Below, in pieces: positions 10,996 through 22,074 of a DNA stretch of 64,000 nt; the stretch's first letter is position 1, and each line of letters begins with the position of its first letter. Source of the DNA: Odontocerum albicorne (taxonomy: Eukaryota > Arthropoda > Insecta > Trichoptera > Odontoceridae); assembly GCA_949825065.1 (NCBI GenBank), contig OX463855.1, forward strand, positions 36,446,281-36,510,280, written 5' to 3'. A model generated the notes under the pieces. The model was given only the letters and a program-made list of their open reading frames with translations, ran no database searches and had not been told where the DNA came from. Made by a program: the position numbers and the translations under genes.

Positions 10996-11205
10996 TAGTT
11001 AAGGCATTAACATTGTGGAGGTTTAAAGACATTGTAATTTGTTTTATCAAACACTGTTCATTCCACTTTTTGTAACTGTACATCCCTACCGGTTTCAAGG
11101 TTTTCACATCTTCATCAGGGGAGCATAAACAAACCTTGAAACCAGTAGGGTTATACCGTTACAAAAACTGTAATGAACAGTGTTTGATAAAACAAATTAC
11201 AATGA
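10996..11205. mobile_element. Foldback element F1, Penelope-like terminal sequence
   Basis: Left arm runs gttaaggcattaac, ttatcaaacactgttcattc, taccggtttcaaggttttca; the right arm is its complement back to aaattacaatg. The outer 45 bp of the right arm are missing. The centre carries catcaggggagcataaac. Five related copies lie at 16168, 39987, 52361, 54925 and 58255. Type uncertain. Confidence 0.7.
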
Positions 11206-11564
11206 GATCTTTTTTGTAAAAAAAACTATTTTGATATGAAACGTTTCTATTTTGAAGTTGTTTATTATTTGTATTTTATTTATTAGCGAGTAGTTGCTTT
11301 ATCGAGTAATAAGATCCAGTTTTGTCTTCTCATAACAAGGTAATATTAATTATCCATGAAAACGCTCATTAAAAAGAACGAAATCTTATTCCTTGTTCAT
11401 TAGCTCTGGATAATGAAATTTAGTCAGTAAAAAATGAGAACAATTAAATTGCTAGCACTCTTTAGTAAATTGTACGTCACAAATTTAATAATTTTAAATT
11501 TAATTTTAAGGGGTAAAAATACTAAATAGAAAAATAAAAAACACAAGGAACCCAGATATTTAAA

Positions 11565-11990
11565 AAAAGAATTCTAGTTTGGTTTTCACTTATGATCTCT
11601 TTAACACCTATCTGGATGATTGAGTTAGGTTAGGATATAAAAAAAATCTAGTCTGGTTTTCACTTAAGATCTCTTTAACACCTATCTGGATGATTGAGTT
11701 AGGTTAGGATATTAAAATAAAAGGGTTCTAGTCTGGTTTTCACTTATAATCTCTTTAACACCTATCTGGATGATTGGGTTAGGTAAGGTTAGGATATTAA
11801 AAAAAATAATTCTAGTCTGGTTTTCACTTAAGATCTCTTTAACACCTATCTGGATGATTGGGTTAGGTAAGGATATAAAAAAAGGGTTCTAGTCTGGTTT
11901 TCACTTAAGATCTCTTGAACACCCATCTGGATGGCTGGGGAAGATTGTCATACGGCAATAAACTCGCCAGGTTGTAACTGTATACAACGA
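11565..11990 (+). repeat. Tandem array of the SINE1 body, about 5 units of 70-80 bp
   Basis: Each unit contains ctagtctggttttcactta, ctctttaacacctatctgga and tgattgggttaggt. The last unit continues into the normal SINE1 tail (atacggcaataaactcgcc). TTAGG words occur once or twice per unit. Confidence 0.9.
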
Positions 11991-12754
11991 AAGTGTTGTG
12001 CAGTCAAGTACGTATTCAAGATATAGCGACGTTGCAAAAGCGAAAGATGCACACCAGGATATAATTAAGTAAAGATATTTTCTCTCTACCTATCCGAATA
12101 AGGACATAGTATTATGTTGATGATAATGCTTCATAGCTTATTAAATTATCTATTTTAAATTCACTCCTCGATTCAGTCCGATTGTTGCACCAATAATGCA
12201 AGAATATCTGTTAACTTTTCCGAGTTTGCAATTTTCGTATATCACGAGTTTTGCAAGATAGCGATGTGATTTGGCATCCATCCTGAATTTATAGTAGGCA
12301 TTTTGTTTCGTTTGAAAATTTGAACAAAAATATTACAAAATTTCGTATGATAAAAAGGAAGGGAAGATATTCGATTTTCTTTTTAGTATCCTTGTTTGTG
12401 CAAAGAGGATAGATAACCAGACTATCATATCTTCCTCCCTTGCTATACGTATGGTTAGATCAAGTGAATTATATTTTATTTCATTTATTTATTTAATTTT
12501 ATTTCAACGGTCAATAACAATGTCTTCACTTTACTCCTGTAAAAAAATAAAGTTCTACGAAAATCCATACAATGCCCATATTAATTCCACATTTTGTGCT
12601 GGGGTTGTACAAATAATTAGTTGCAGCCTCTTCAATATAGAATACACCCCTTTTTTCAAGTAGACCTACAACAAACGTGTAGCATGACAAGTTGATTTAA
12701 TTCAGGACTATTGAAATACAATCTAACAACCTTAAATAATGTAAGAACCAACAG
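11991..12754. other. No recognised feature
   Basis: AT-rich; the 70-codon frame at 12451-12663 has no family signature. Confidence 0.5.
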
Positions 12755-12757
12755 TAA

Positions 12758-13259
12758 GGCTTCGGCCACACAGGAAGGAGCCTCGCTTGATGCTTAGAGC
12801 TATGTTGCGAGTTAAGCGACATATCCTAGTGAACCAACGCAACGCATACTATCGCAGTGGACACACTGCATGCTTCGCGCCACGTTGCATGACGATTAGT
12901 CATCGAGTGAATCTCCTAGCGAACAGACGTGTTGGTTAATTTACAAGATGGCGGAAGTTTTAATTGACAGCTGTGTATAAAAAGGAGCCTTTGTGGAACC
13001 CATCGAGCCAATTATACAAAAATGTACCTGTAATAAAATCCCTTTGGAATGAAGTTGCACAGAAAGTAAATAAAGATGGTAAGTTATAATGAAATTGGTT
13101 AGTTTTGAGAGTGACATCGTGTGTTGACTCAACCGCTCCCAACTGTCAAATGAATTTGTGCGTAGCTCTTTGGTGTGGCCAAGCATGAAGTCACCTAGTA
13201 TATGAGTCACGTAAAATCTAGCTTAACACCTAACGAAGCATTTTGGTGTGGCCTCGGCC
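12758..13259 (+). mobile_element. PIF/Harbinger-type element, 502 bp, non-autonomous
   Basis: Flanked by TAA at 12755-12757 and 13260-13262, the 3-bp TWA duplication typical of PIF/Harbinger. Terminal repeats ggcttcggccacac and the complement of gtgtggcctcggcc match at 11 of 14 positions. Inside is the first coding exon of a MADF-domain protein but no transposase. In this superfamily a Myb/MADF-like DNA-binding protein is the usual partner of the transposase, so this looks like an internally deleted copy that kept the accessory exon. Confidence 0.8.
12948..13078 (+). pseudogene. MADF-domain first exon, one frameshift
   Basis: ATG 12948 opens MAEVLIDSC. After a 1-nt shift the frame reads VYKKEPLWNPSSQLYKN and IKSLWNEVAQKVNKDG, the start of a MADF domain (helix with two conserved Trp positions, LWN..YK..., and LWxEVA). 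At 13078 the exon meets ggtaagt, an excellent 5' splice donor. The rest of the MADF domain is not visible downstream. The frameshift argues that it is dead in this copy. Confidence 0.75.
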
Positions 13260-13339
13260 TAAAGGTGCAGAAGAGCAGAGAGATGTGATTAAATTAATGC
13301 AAGGGCTATCGATCAATAAATGAGACCGAAACATAGTAT

Positions 13340-13730
13340 AGAAAAAGACGCCAAATTCACATATTATATTGTATAACACCCTTAACTGTCCCGCCACTCC
13401 CTCTTATCTCGTCGATAATTTTCAGCGTCTTTCCGATCATGGACTTACGCTCCGCTCAGACAGAGATTGTATATTGACTTCCCTAGTCCACCGTTCTTAT
13501 TTTTTTACATCATCATTAACTGTTCATGCAGTGAGACTCTGGAACCAGTTACAAACCAATGTTAGATTCACTCGGTCCTTGGCATGCTTTAAGAAGCGAT
13601 TAAAAAAACTGTAAATTTAAAGTCAGTAATATAACGTGTTTCATTCCTGGTTTTTCTTTCCTATCCACCATCCTTTCTTTTTCCTTTGATTGATAATATC
13701 TCAATTTTACTTAAATATGTATATGCCCAT
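13340..13730 (+). pseudogene. LINE-A (CR1/L2-like) ORF2 C-terminus and 3' UTR
   Basis: The frame 13369-13614 reads LNCPATPSYLVDNFQRLSD, then HRSYFFTSSLTVHAVRLWNQ and [11 protein letters not shown], the conserved tail after the reverse transcriptase domain in CR1/L2/Jockey-group LINEs (SSFTVxAVRLWN). The 3' UTR from cagtaatataacgtgtttca to about 13730 is shared with 36500-36600 and, inverted, with 42990-43075. Confidence 0.9.
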
Positions 13731-14200
13731 ACATTTCGTCAAGATGAATAATGAGCGCCTGAAAAGGCACTTCAGAATATTTGAGTCTTGAAGTGAGATC
13801 CCGCGTGTCTTTTGGGAACTTTTGAAGACCTTTTTTGAACTGCTTTTTAATTGATTATTGTGTGTTTTTTTTACTATTTTACGATTTTTCCCCCGTGCTT
13901 TTTGAGGATTTGTGAAGTTGTACCTGTCTGATTCCATCTTTTATATTTTATTTTCAATTTGTATTTTGTTTTTCAATGATTTGTCTATTTTGTATGAATT
14001 TTATGCGCAGTGCAGTCTGTACGCCTACGGACGGCCCCGTATAGTGTTGATAACATGTGATTTTACGATTTGATACCTATTTCATTTTAAATATTTTTGT
14101 GTTAATTGGGTTAAATTATTTTTTATTTTGTATTAATATGTCCAACTTAATGTGTTTAGCACTCACTACTGGTTCTTTTATATATTTTTTTGTTATTTTT
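13731..14200. other. No recognised feature
   Basis: T-rich sequence on the plus strand; the overlapping frames on the minus strand are low-complexity. Confidence 0.45.
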
Positions 14201-14410
14201 GTCGTAAGGTACATTGTATCGTTTATTTTTATCGTAAGGTACATTGTATCGTTTACTTTTGTCGTAAGGTACATTGTATCGTTTACTTTTGTCGTAAGGT
14301 ACATTGTATTGTTTACTTTTGTCGTAAGGTACATTGTATCGTTTACTTTTGTCGTAAGGTACACTGTATCGTTTACTTTTGTCGTAAGGTACATTGTATC
14401 GTTTACTTTT
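14201..14410 (+). repeat. 30-bp minisatellite, 7 copies, open in several frames
   Basis: Unit gtcgtaaggtacattgtatc plus gtttactttt, exactly 30 bp. Being a multiple of 3 without stops, it is open in two plus-strand and two minus-strand frames, giving 10-residue protein repeats such as VRYIVSFTFV. These frames are products of the repeat, not genes. Confidence 0.95.
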
Positions 14411-15019
14411 AAATAAATAAATAATCATTTGAATATTTTTTGAGACCATGTAAATTGCTTTATTTACTTTTGCCTGGCAATATGCCCGTCAGATTGTTTT
14501 TGCAATGAAGTATATAAATAAATAAACTTCTATGCCTTCGAAACTTTTAATATTTTAATATAATGTTTGAATTTTCTTTGAAAAAAAAAACATACGTAAA
14601 AGAAGTCTGTAATAAATAAAAAAAGAACTTCTCAAAATGCGTCGAGATGCTGTCAGCAAAAGTTACCACAATAATTTAAAAAGTTTTGCGTGAACAAAGT
14701 GAGTAGTTATGTTTTAAAATATTGCAAAACTTTCTTTCATGTTTCGAGGAAAAAAATATTCAAAACAAAGAGAAAAAAAAAAACAAAAAAATACATTATG
14801 ATTTATCCGAATACCCGACTCCAAGGGCTGAAAATAAGACAAGGGCTGAAAATAAGACAACGATTAAACTCTCCGTTGTCTGTTAACTCGAACTCCGTTG
14901 TCTGTTAAATAATCCAAGGTGTTAGTGTCTGTGTAAAAAAATATATTTGTGAGTAAGGAATGGCCCCTCTGGTGAGAGCAGCACCATTCGACAACACATC
15001 ATCATTTGTGCGTGGTTCA
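14411..15019. other. No gene; short direct duplications at 14823-14906
   Basis: agggctgaaaataagaca occurs twice in tandem and ctccgttgtctgttaa twice. Otherwise AT-rich without a signal. Confidence 0.5.
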
Positions 15020-15117
15020 CTTGTTTCAACTTAAGAATGATCTTAAACATGTTTCTGGTTGATTGGAAGAGATTAGCATATGTCAATATGTTCGCCGTAA
15101 TACAATACAATACTCCC
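15020..15117 (+). mobile_element. SINE1 body and tail
   Basis: Contains ttaaacatgtttctggttga, ttggaagagattagcata and gttcgccgtaatacaat in SINE1 order. Directly followed by repeat R. Confidence 0.7.
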
Positions 15118-15190
15118 AAATTACATGGATGTGGGTTTGTTGCTTTTTTTTATCGTGTCCCCTGTAAACTAGGCTTTTAGTTGTAACTTA
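15118..15190 (+). repeat. Repeat R fragment
   Basis: catggatgtgggtttgttgc, then cctgtaaactaggctttt and taatgaggac. Related to 26220-26310, 30940-31110, 52243-52310 and 63880-64000. Confidence 0.7.
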
Positions 15191-15260
15191 ATGAGGACAT
15201 TAACATATTTTTTTTGATGTCTTTAGTATTTAATGATAATTATTTAATTAGTTTCTCGAA

Positions 15261-16062
15261 AGATCTCATTTATTTGATAAGTCGTGAAACCTAATTACAA
15301 GTATGTACCACGTGACTCACATTTATTTGATAAGTCGTGAAACCTAATTACAAGTATGTACCACGTGAATCACATTTATTTTATAAGTCGTGAAACCTAA
15401 TTACAATTATGTACCACGTGACTCACATTTATTTGATAAGTCGTGAAACCTAATTACAAGTATGTACCACATGACTCACATTTATTTGATAAGTCGTGAA
15501 ACCTAATTACAATTATGTACCACGTGACTCACATTTTTTTGATAAGTCGTGAAACCTAGTTACAAGTATGTACCACGTGACTCATATTTATTTGATAAGT
15601 CGTGAAACTTAATTACAAGTATGTACCACGTGACCCACATTTATTTGATAAGTCGTGAAACCTAATTACAAGTATGTACCACATGTATTTGATAAGTCGT
15701 GAAACCTAATTACAAGTATGTACCACGTGACTCTTATTTATTTGATAAGTCGTGAAACCTAATTACAAGTATGTACCACGTGACCCACATTTATTTGATA
15801 AGTTGTGAAACCTAATTACAAGTATGTACCACGTGACTCACATTTATTTGATAAGTCGTGAAACCTAATTACAAGTATGTACCACGTGACTCACATTTAT
15901 TTTATAATTCGTGAAACCTAATTACAATTATGTACCACGTGACTCACATTTATTTGATAAGTCGTGAAACCTAATTACAAGTATGTACCACGTGACTCAC
16001 ATTTATTTGATAAGTTGTGAAACCTAATTACAAGTATGTACCACGTGACTCACTGTCAATGA
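15261..16062 (+). repeat. 53-bp minisatellite, about 15 copies
   Basis: Unit catttatttgataagtcgtg, aaacctaattacaagtatg, taccacgtgact; successive gtatgta words are 53 bp apart. One unit near 15675 is shortened. Most units carry CACGTG (13 of 15 by eye), overlapping TGACTCA in about 10. Confidence 0.95.
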
Positions 16063-16167
16063 AATCGAAGGAATTTGCAGCTCACTTGAAATGATTCGTT
16101 TTAAAACTAGTATATTTAATAGTAATATACTATGTATAGTTATTCTTAATAAATATTGTACATATTA

Positions 16168-16612
16168 TTATTTACAGTTAACGCATTAAAACTATGCAGG
16201 TTTAAAGACATTGTAATTTATTTAGTCAAACTCTGTTTATACCACTTTATATACCAGTAACCTTACTAGTTTCAAGGTTTTCACTTCATTATCAGTGGAG
16301 CACAAACAATATTGAATTATGTTCAAACTAGTACTGATATTCATGATTCTAATGGTTTAAATTCGAGTTGAGAATTATGGGTAGATGAAGGTAAGACACA
16401 ACTTCAGTAAGCAGCGGAGAGATCTTGGGAATATATGTATAATTTGGCATCATCGATAGAAAATTAAGTTAGACGCGTGCGTATGTCGGTAACAGTTCGA
16501 ACATAATTCAGTATTTGTGTCCTCCTGATGATGAGGTGAACACTTTGAAACCGGTAGGGTTATACCATTACATAAAGTGGAATAAACAGTTTTTGTTTAA
16601 ACAAATTACAAA
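16168..16612. mobile_element. Foldback element F2, longest copy with internal sequence
   Basis: Left arm gttaacgcattaaaacta, tttaaagacattgtaattta and gtttcaaggttttcacttca; right arm ctgatgatgaggtgaaca, ctttgaaaccggtaggg and ttataccattacataaagtg. About 200 bp of internal sequence separates the arms; part of it (cagttcgaacataattcag) is shared with 54925-54960. No open frame. Confidence 0.7.
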
Positions 16613-17061
16613 TTATTATAGATACGAGTCGAGTACTTGTCGTGTTAATAAATAATGAAGAAAATTAATGAACTCAAACTGGCGGAATAATAACAATGTC
16701 AGTTACACAGTTTTCAAAAAAGAATATTGAAAATACAAGAGCAAATAAACGTTTATAATTTCTCCTTATTTTTTAAGTAATGAAGTAGGTCTATACTGAA
16801 TTATTTTTAGAAAAATAAATGAAAACCCCCAGTGGAAATAATATCTTAGGGTAGATATTTTGTTCAAGCCCAAACTCCTCAAATTCTAAGAAAATAATAT
16901 GTTATATTAAGCCGAGATAAAACGAAATTTCATATTAACACTAGACGAGTAATATTTGCTTCATTAATGAAGAAAGATAAAATTTAAAAGTACATAATCT
17001 GTAATATATTCAAAGAAATTGTTGTTTAAATATTTAATTTAAAATACGAGTATATTAATTT
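16613..17061. other. No recognised feature
   Basis: AT-rich, no repeat matched elsewhere and no frame. Confidence 0.5.
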
Positions 17062-17170
17062 ATACATACATTACGTCATTTCCCTGTCGGGGAAGGCGTG
17101 AGGATATGACGCCGAACTTTTCTATATCGACATACTCGTACATCCTTAGCCTCCTCTGCATTAATACACC
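17062..17170 (-). mobile_element. LINE-B 3' end fragment
   Basis: catttccctgtcggggaagg is the inverted LINE-B terminal stem. TACTCGTA (17143-17150) lies inside it. Confidence 0.6.
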
Positions 17171-17782
17171 TTCTTATAAAAATTATATAATCGGCATATG
17201 ACATATCAGGATGTTCGGCTCATTTTAAGTTTTAATGTTAATATTAATTCACAGAACGTAACATATTTTGCTATATAAACAACGTATTGAGTACAGTTTG
17301 ACTATGCTTTGTTTATTGAAACAGGCTTGTCACTATAATTTAAGTTTATTGTGTATTATTTATTCACGTTTAAGTGTTGTTTTTTAATATCAATCATTCT
17401 CTTTGAATATAAAGATATTTCTTTAAAATATGTTATTTACAGGCAATCCACCTTTAGATGCAAAATCAAATGTATGTTTACAAATTCAAAATGTATGACG
17501 CCTAAAGAGAATTTATAAACACAAACTTTGAAATGCACAAAGCGATAACTCGAATACGACGGTAGCTTAATAGGAATGAAGACTTTGTTAATATTATTCG
17601 AAAGTTTATCCAGAAATGCAAAATACACATCAAATTTGCATTGTTACGTGTTATTCGTACGTTGTTATTTCAACCCCATAATGACTTGCATATTTCAGCG
17701 CATATACTAGCTGCCACAAGTTCACCTGTTATTTGACTCAAATAACTACAAACAAGCATTTTCGAAACATGTTCTTACATAT
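17171..17782. other. No recognised feature
   Basis: AT-rich; the 63-codon minus-strand frame at 17437-17628 has no family signature. Confidence 0.5.
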
Positions 17783-18740
17783 ATACATACCATTGCGCCG
17801 TCTCCCTATCGGAGTAGACATAAAGGAGAGATTACCAGACTTTCCATTCGCGACATAAATGTTTCGCCCCTTCTACATCCTTACACTTTCTCATACAGCT
17901 GAAACGGTATCTCTGACTTTACATTTCCTTTTTTTTTAATATCATACACTTAATCCAACCAACTTTCCTTAGTCTTACTCTACATTGCCTTCTACTCACG
18001 TTTACATAGTATATTTGTTTTGTAAGTTTTCATCATTCATTCGTTCCACGTGCCCAAACCATATAAGAATACTCTACTTCATCTTACTCGACACATCAGC
18101 TTTTATTTTTTTTTTCTAAATTATCACCCTTTTGTATTCTTTGAAATGCACGCATTTCTACAGCATTTATTCGGTTCTTTTCAGTGTTATTCCACGTCCA
18201 CGTTTCTTTCCCATACATCGAAGTTTGTATTGAAATACTGTTGAGGACAATCATCTTGGCAAGTGTTGATACTGCATGATTCGTATACACATGTTTCAGT
18301 GTCCACTTTACTTTTTTCCTATCGCGTCACGCCATTAAATATATCTCATAACTCTTCCATCACCTGAGAAAATAAATATTAATTCACTCATATCTTTCAT
18401 AACTACCCCATGCATCACATTTACTTTTCCTTTCTCACTTTTTTATCATCATGGTTTCGGATGCCGTAACACTCATTCTCAGATCTTTCTTTTCATTTCT
18501 CTCGTACAATTTGTATTTCATCCTCATTCTCCCCTAACACTACCATGTCATCATCATACAGCAATAAACACACATTACCATTCAATATTTGAATGCCTCC
18601 CATTGGTTGACTTCTGTAGTTCCTTCATACAATAATCGATGTAAATATTTAACAACCGAGATGACATGACACATCCTTGATTTACCCCTTTTGAAATATT
18701 AAACCACTCACTTAAGGCATCATTCACTCTAATAAATGTC
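17783..18740 (-). pseudogene. LINE-B reverse transcriptase to 3' end, most complete copy
   Basis: Read 5' to 3' on the minus strand: GSRTFIRVNDALSEWF, KGVNQGCVMSSRLLNIYIDY (palm motif), DDDMVVLGENEDE (decayed YADD box), DGRVMRYI, then SMYGKETWTWNNTEKNRINA and VEMRAFQRIQ, HVERMNDE, and a 3' end whose ctccctatcggagtagac is the LINE-B terminal stem. The first Asp-bearing palm segment lies outside. Several stops and frameshifts. This is the copy that ties the other LINE-B pieces in the window together. Confidence 0.85.
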
Positions 18741-19550
18741 CTACTTCCAACATACTCGTATAATTAACTCCTCTGTAATTCGTATGCAAAGACTTGGAAA
18801 TGAGTTTAGCAACAATTTAGATATTTTTAACATAAGTATATCATATATACTCGTAGTATTCGCCAGAATATCACAACAATATTTAGAAATAGCTACTAAC
18901 TTTGTGCTCTCCTTTAATACTTTACCTCTGGAGTTGAATAACACCCTGCATCAACATGTGGAAGGTTTCGATTCTGCAAAGCAACTTGCATCTCGTTCTA
19001 CAAGTGAGCCCAAGTGTTTTCTATATCTCAAGACCTATCCATAAAATTCTCGAAAAATCCAATTCTTCTTATTCTATCTAAGCGTTGTTCCACTAAAAAC
19101 AAATCTAAGTTCTTTACCACTATAAAACAAGTCTTCGACAATTACGTAAATCTACTTAGTAATATTTTGTGATAAACTAGTATATACAGATATTGAACTG
19201 AAATATACATATTAATATTAAATAATTTTAATCAATGACTTCGTAATTTATTATTACTACTGCTTTTTGTATCTCCATGCTAGTTTAAGACAAAGTTTTG
19301 TATTTTTTGGCAATAATTTTAAGTACGTGTATAACTTGTCATGTGTTCATTTGTACATAAAATACACTTTTGTGTCGTTAATTAAATAAATTACGCAATA
19401 CCACGTACTAATTTTCATTCAACACCATATTCATTCAGAATCCATATATATATTACCAAGTAAGTCACAAAATATACGAATTCTAATTAAAATTTACACA
19501 TATGAATAAACTCAAAGTTATTTAAATTTTCTTGCGTAAATTTACGACCC
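18741..19550. other. No recognised gene; two footprint words at 18753 and 18848
   Basis: TACTCGTA occurs at 18753-18760 and 18848-18855. The 102-codon frame 18736-19044 shows no family signature. Confidence 0.45.
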
Positions 19551-19700
19551 CTTCGGTCTGGTTGGTAAGACGCGTGTCTTTCAGCACGGGGGTTGCGTTT
19601 TTTTTAAGGGTTCCAGTCTATTTCTTACTCAAGGCTTATTTAATAATCTTTCTGGTTAGTCGGAATATAATAATTGACCATTGTACGGTATACAACAAAG
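19551..19700 (+). mobile_element. SINE1, near full length
   Basis: Head ggtctggttggtaagacgcg (A-box like), then ttcagcacgggggttgcg (the B box is lost), body ccagtctatttcttactca, tctttctggttagtcgga and tail ttgtacggtatacaacaaag. Confidence 0.8.
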
Positions 19701-19757
19701 GTTTTAACCATATATTAAAATATATGTTATCGTTGATAATTTTCGCATAACTAAACA

Positions 19758-20078
19758 CATAACAAATACGGTTTCAGAGCTGTAACAACGAAGCTATACA
19801 CGTAACAAATGCGGTTTCAGAGCTATAACAACGAAGCTATACACGTAACAAATACGGTTTCAGAGCTATAACCACGAAGCTATACACGTAACAAATACGG
19901 TTTCAGAGCTATAACAACGAAGCTATACACGTAACAAATACGGTTTCAGAGCTATAACAACGAAGCTATACACGTAACAAATGCGGTTTCAGAGCTATAA
20001 CAACGAAGCTATACACGTAACAAATACGGTTTCAGAGCTATAACAACGAAGCTATACACGTAACAAAGACGGTTTTAG
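19758..20078 (+). repeat. 43-bp minisatellite, about 7.5 copies
   Basis: Unit aacaaatacggtttcagagc plus tataacaacgaagctatacacgt; starts at 19761 and 19804 and onward at 43 bp, with very few differences. Confidence 0.95.
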
Positions 20079-20660
20079 ACCTATGGAAATTGGTTCGTAT
20101 TTTTAATATGTACTTTTTAGTGATAATTGATCTTCCAATCTAAAAAAGCAAAACGAAATAGAATATAACAAAATATTTTTTTTTTAATCTTTTTTATATT
20201 TTATTTGTTTCAACCAAGTTTCTTTCAGCACAAAATGTGACATAGAATCGATTGGAAAATTTTTCGACACAATTCCGGAGACAAAAGGTCGGTTAGAAAT
20301 ATTTTCGTAAAGGTCAGAAATTTGTAATGAGCTCGGTGAATGGCCACTCTACTCACTTTATAGGGCCATCTAGCAGAGAACTGCGTCGTCAGCTTCTCTT
20401 CAGTTAAGGAAAGGAGTCTCGGGGAGGTCGAGAGGCGAAAAATATGCTGTAAGGGGCTCTCTAACCTGAACTAGCAAAGGTGTTTTGCGCCCCAAATCCA
20501 AAGGGCATAAAACCCTTAAAAATTAATTCTTATTTTATTTGTTTTCCAATCGCATACAGTGGCGTAGTCGAAACAGATTTTTGTCGGACATTTTATATTT
20601 AATTTCGTATTTTATATAGGTTTAACCCGATAAAATCAATGTTTTTTTTATTAAACAAAG
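20079..20660. other. No recognised feature
   Basis: Includes a GC-richer patch at 20330-20510 that matches nothing else here. Confidence 0.5.
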
Positions 20661-21430
20661 TAACATATTGAACAAATATTTGTCAAAGCTATACCTATAT
20701 ACACATTTATTACTTAACTAATCTTAATTATATGTTATAATTTATGAACTTACTTAATCTTATTTTCCTCAATGTCATTTTATTTTTATTTTTTACAATC
20801 TTAATATATGATTTCTTAGAAATAATTAACACCTACATACTACTTATAACTAGATAACAATTCTTACAACTAATTATTTAACAAGAGCAAATATACTCGT
20901 TAAGGCTACTTGTATTCCATCACATTCACTCAGACCTTGGTCGTCCCAGCTAATACTGTAGGTGGACTAGTCAGGCAACATAACACATAATGCTTCGGGA
21001 GCCTGTGCTTATAACGGAAGAGTAGATCGGATTTACTCTCGTAAGCCTACAAGGCAGCGACTAAGGGATTGCTGTGATTTTGTTGACTTTTATAGAACTT
21101 CACGGTCCAAGCGAGGATGTGGTGTTGTAGGGTTTCTTCTCGCTGTTCGGCGTGAAGTCGGATAAGGTTTGTTCTGGGATAGGTGTTGAAATATATCTTG
21201 AATGCCTTGTTCTGCACTCTTTGGAGTTTCAGGTGATCCGTGTTGCTCACACTAACCCAAACTGGTGCAGCATAGGTCAAGATAGGACCAATAAGGGTTT
21301 TATAGAGGAGGAGCTTATTTTTGGGTGAAAGGAAGCTGCGTCGATGAAATATCGAACTGATAGCCCCTATGCCCTTGTGACCCTTCTGTCTGATGGTATT
21401 CAGATGGGTTTTCCACGTCAGTGCAGATGC
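20661..21430 (-). pseudogene. LINE-D (Jockey-like) ORF2 C-terminus and 3' UTR
   Basis: From about 21430 downward the minus strand reads LTWKTHLNTIRQKGHKGIGA, SFLSPKNKLLLYKTLIGPIL, TYAAPVWVSVSNTDHLKLQR, VQNKAFKIYFNTYPRTNL and stops at 21047. KLLLYKxLIxPILTYAAPVW is the signature stretch of Jockey-group LINEs downstream of the palm. The 3' UTR (20661-21046) is shared in part with 44760-45150 and 48195-48430. 5' truncated. Confidence 0.9.
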
Positions 21431-21599
21431 AGGACGAGGTATTTAACTACGTCCTGTCACTCAACCAGGCAACCACCGATGAATAAGGGCATCGATGGCA
21501 CTCTTTCCTTGATTTTGCGGGAGAACATAATGCATAATGCAAGAAAAAAATATAAAAAAATCATAACAAGAACAATCTTTGTGATTATGCATGTGACAA

Positions 21600-21805
21600 T
21601 CCGTGGCCTAGTTGCTAAGACACCGAGTTGCTAAGCTTTCAATTTATGGATTGCAGGTCCATTTCCCGGTGTAACTCAGTTTTTTTACAAATGATTTAAG
21701 TCTGGTTTTCCTTTCCGGCTTGTTTAACATCTTTCTGGTTAGTTGAAAGAGACTGTATAAATATGATACTTAATTTTCTCTGTAATGTGTCAATTGCGTA
21801 TACAA
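21600..21805 (+). mobile_element. SINE1, full length
   Basis: Head ccgtggcctagttgctaaga; B-box position gcaggtccatttcccggt; body taagtctggttttcctttcc, gtttaacatctttctggtta, gttgaaagagactgtataa. The anticodon region is altered. Confidence 0.8.
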
Positions 21806-22074
21806 CGATTATTAAGGAGCTCAGTTCTCAATGTATTCACTGAGATATGGATTTTATCAGTTTTATCAGTTGCTTCTTATATTTGGGGAACTGCAGTACA
21901 AGTGATGGATAGCTTAATTCTTCTTACAAGAGTTTTTTTATTGATCGAGTTAAGTATATTGACATCTATGTGTGTAATTCACAAGTTTTTTTGCATATGA
22001 CACTTATCAAGGAATTAAACCATGGTTAAACAGAGAGCTGTTTTATTCAGTGATGTACTACCGTCGCAAATGAA

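Noticed and set aside
11620..11880. Interstitial telomere (TTAGG)n
   Set aside because: Only one or two TTAGG words per SINE-derived unit, not a run.
14057..14449. Membrane-like or basic repeat proteins on both strands
   Set aside because: Artefacts of the 30-bp stop-free unit; open in several frames at once.
15261..16062. CRISPR-like array (53-bp regular repeats)
   Set aside because: Units are contiguous with no unique spacers, and the context is eukaryotic.
20889..20900. Further footprint word near 20893 (tactcgtt)
   Set aside because: Not an exact TACTCGTA, and the LINE-D relative at 48267 carries the same actcgttca core, so it is ancestral sequence.
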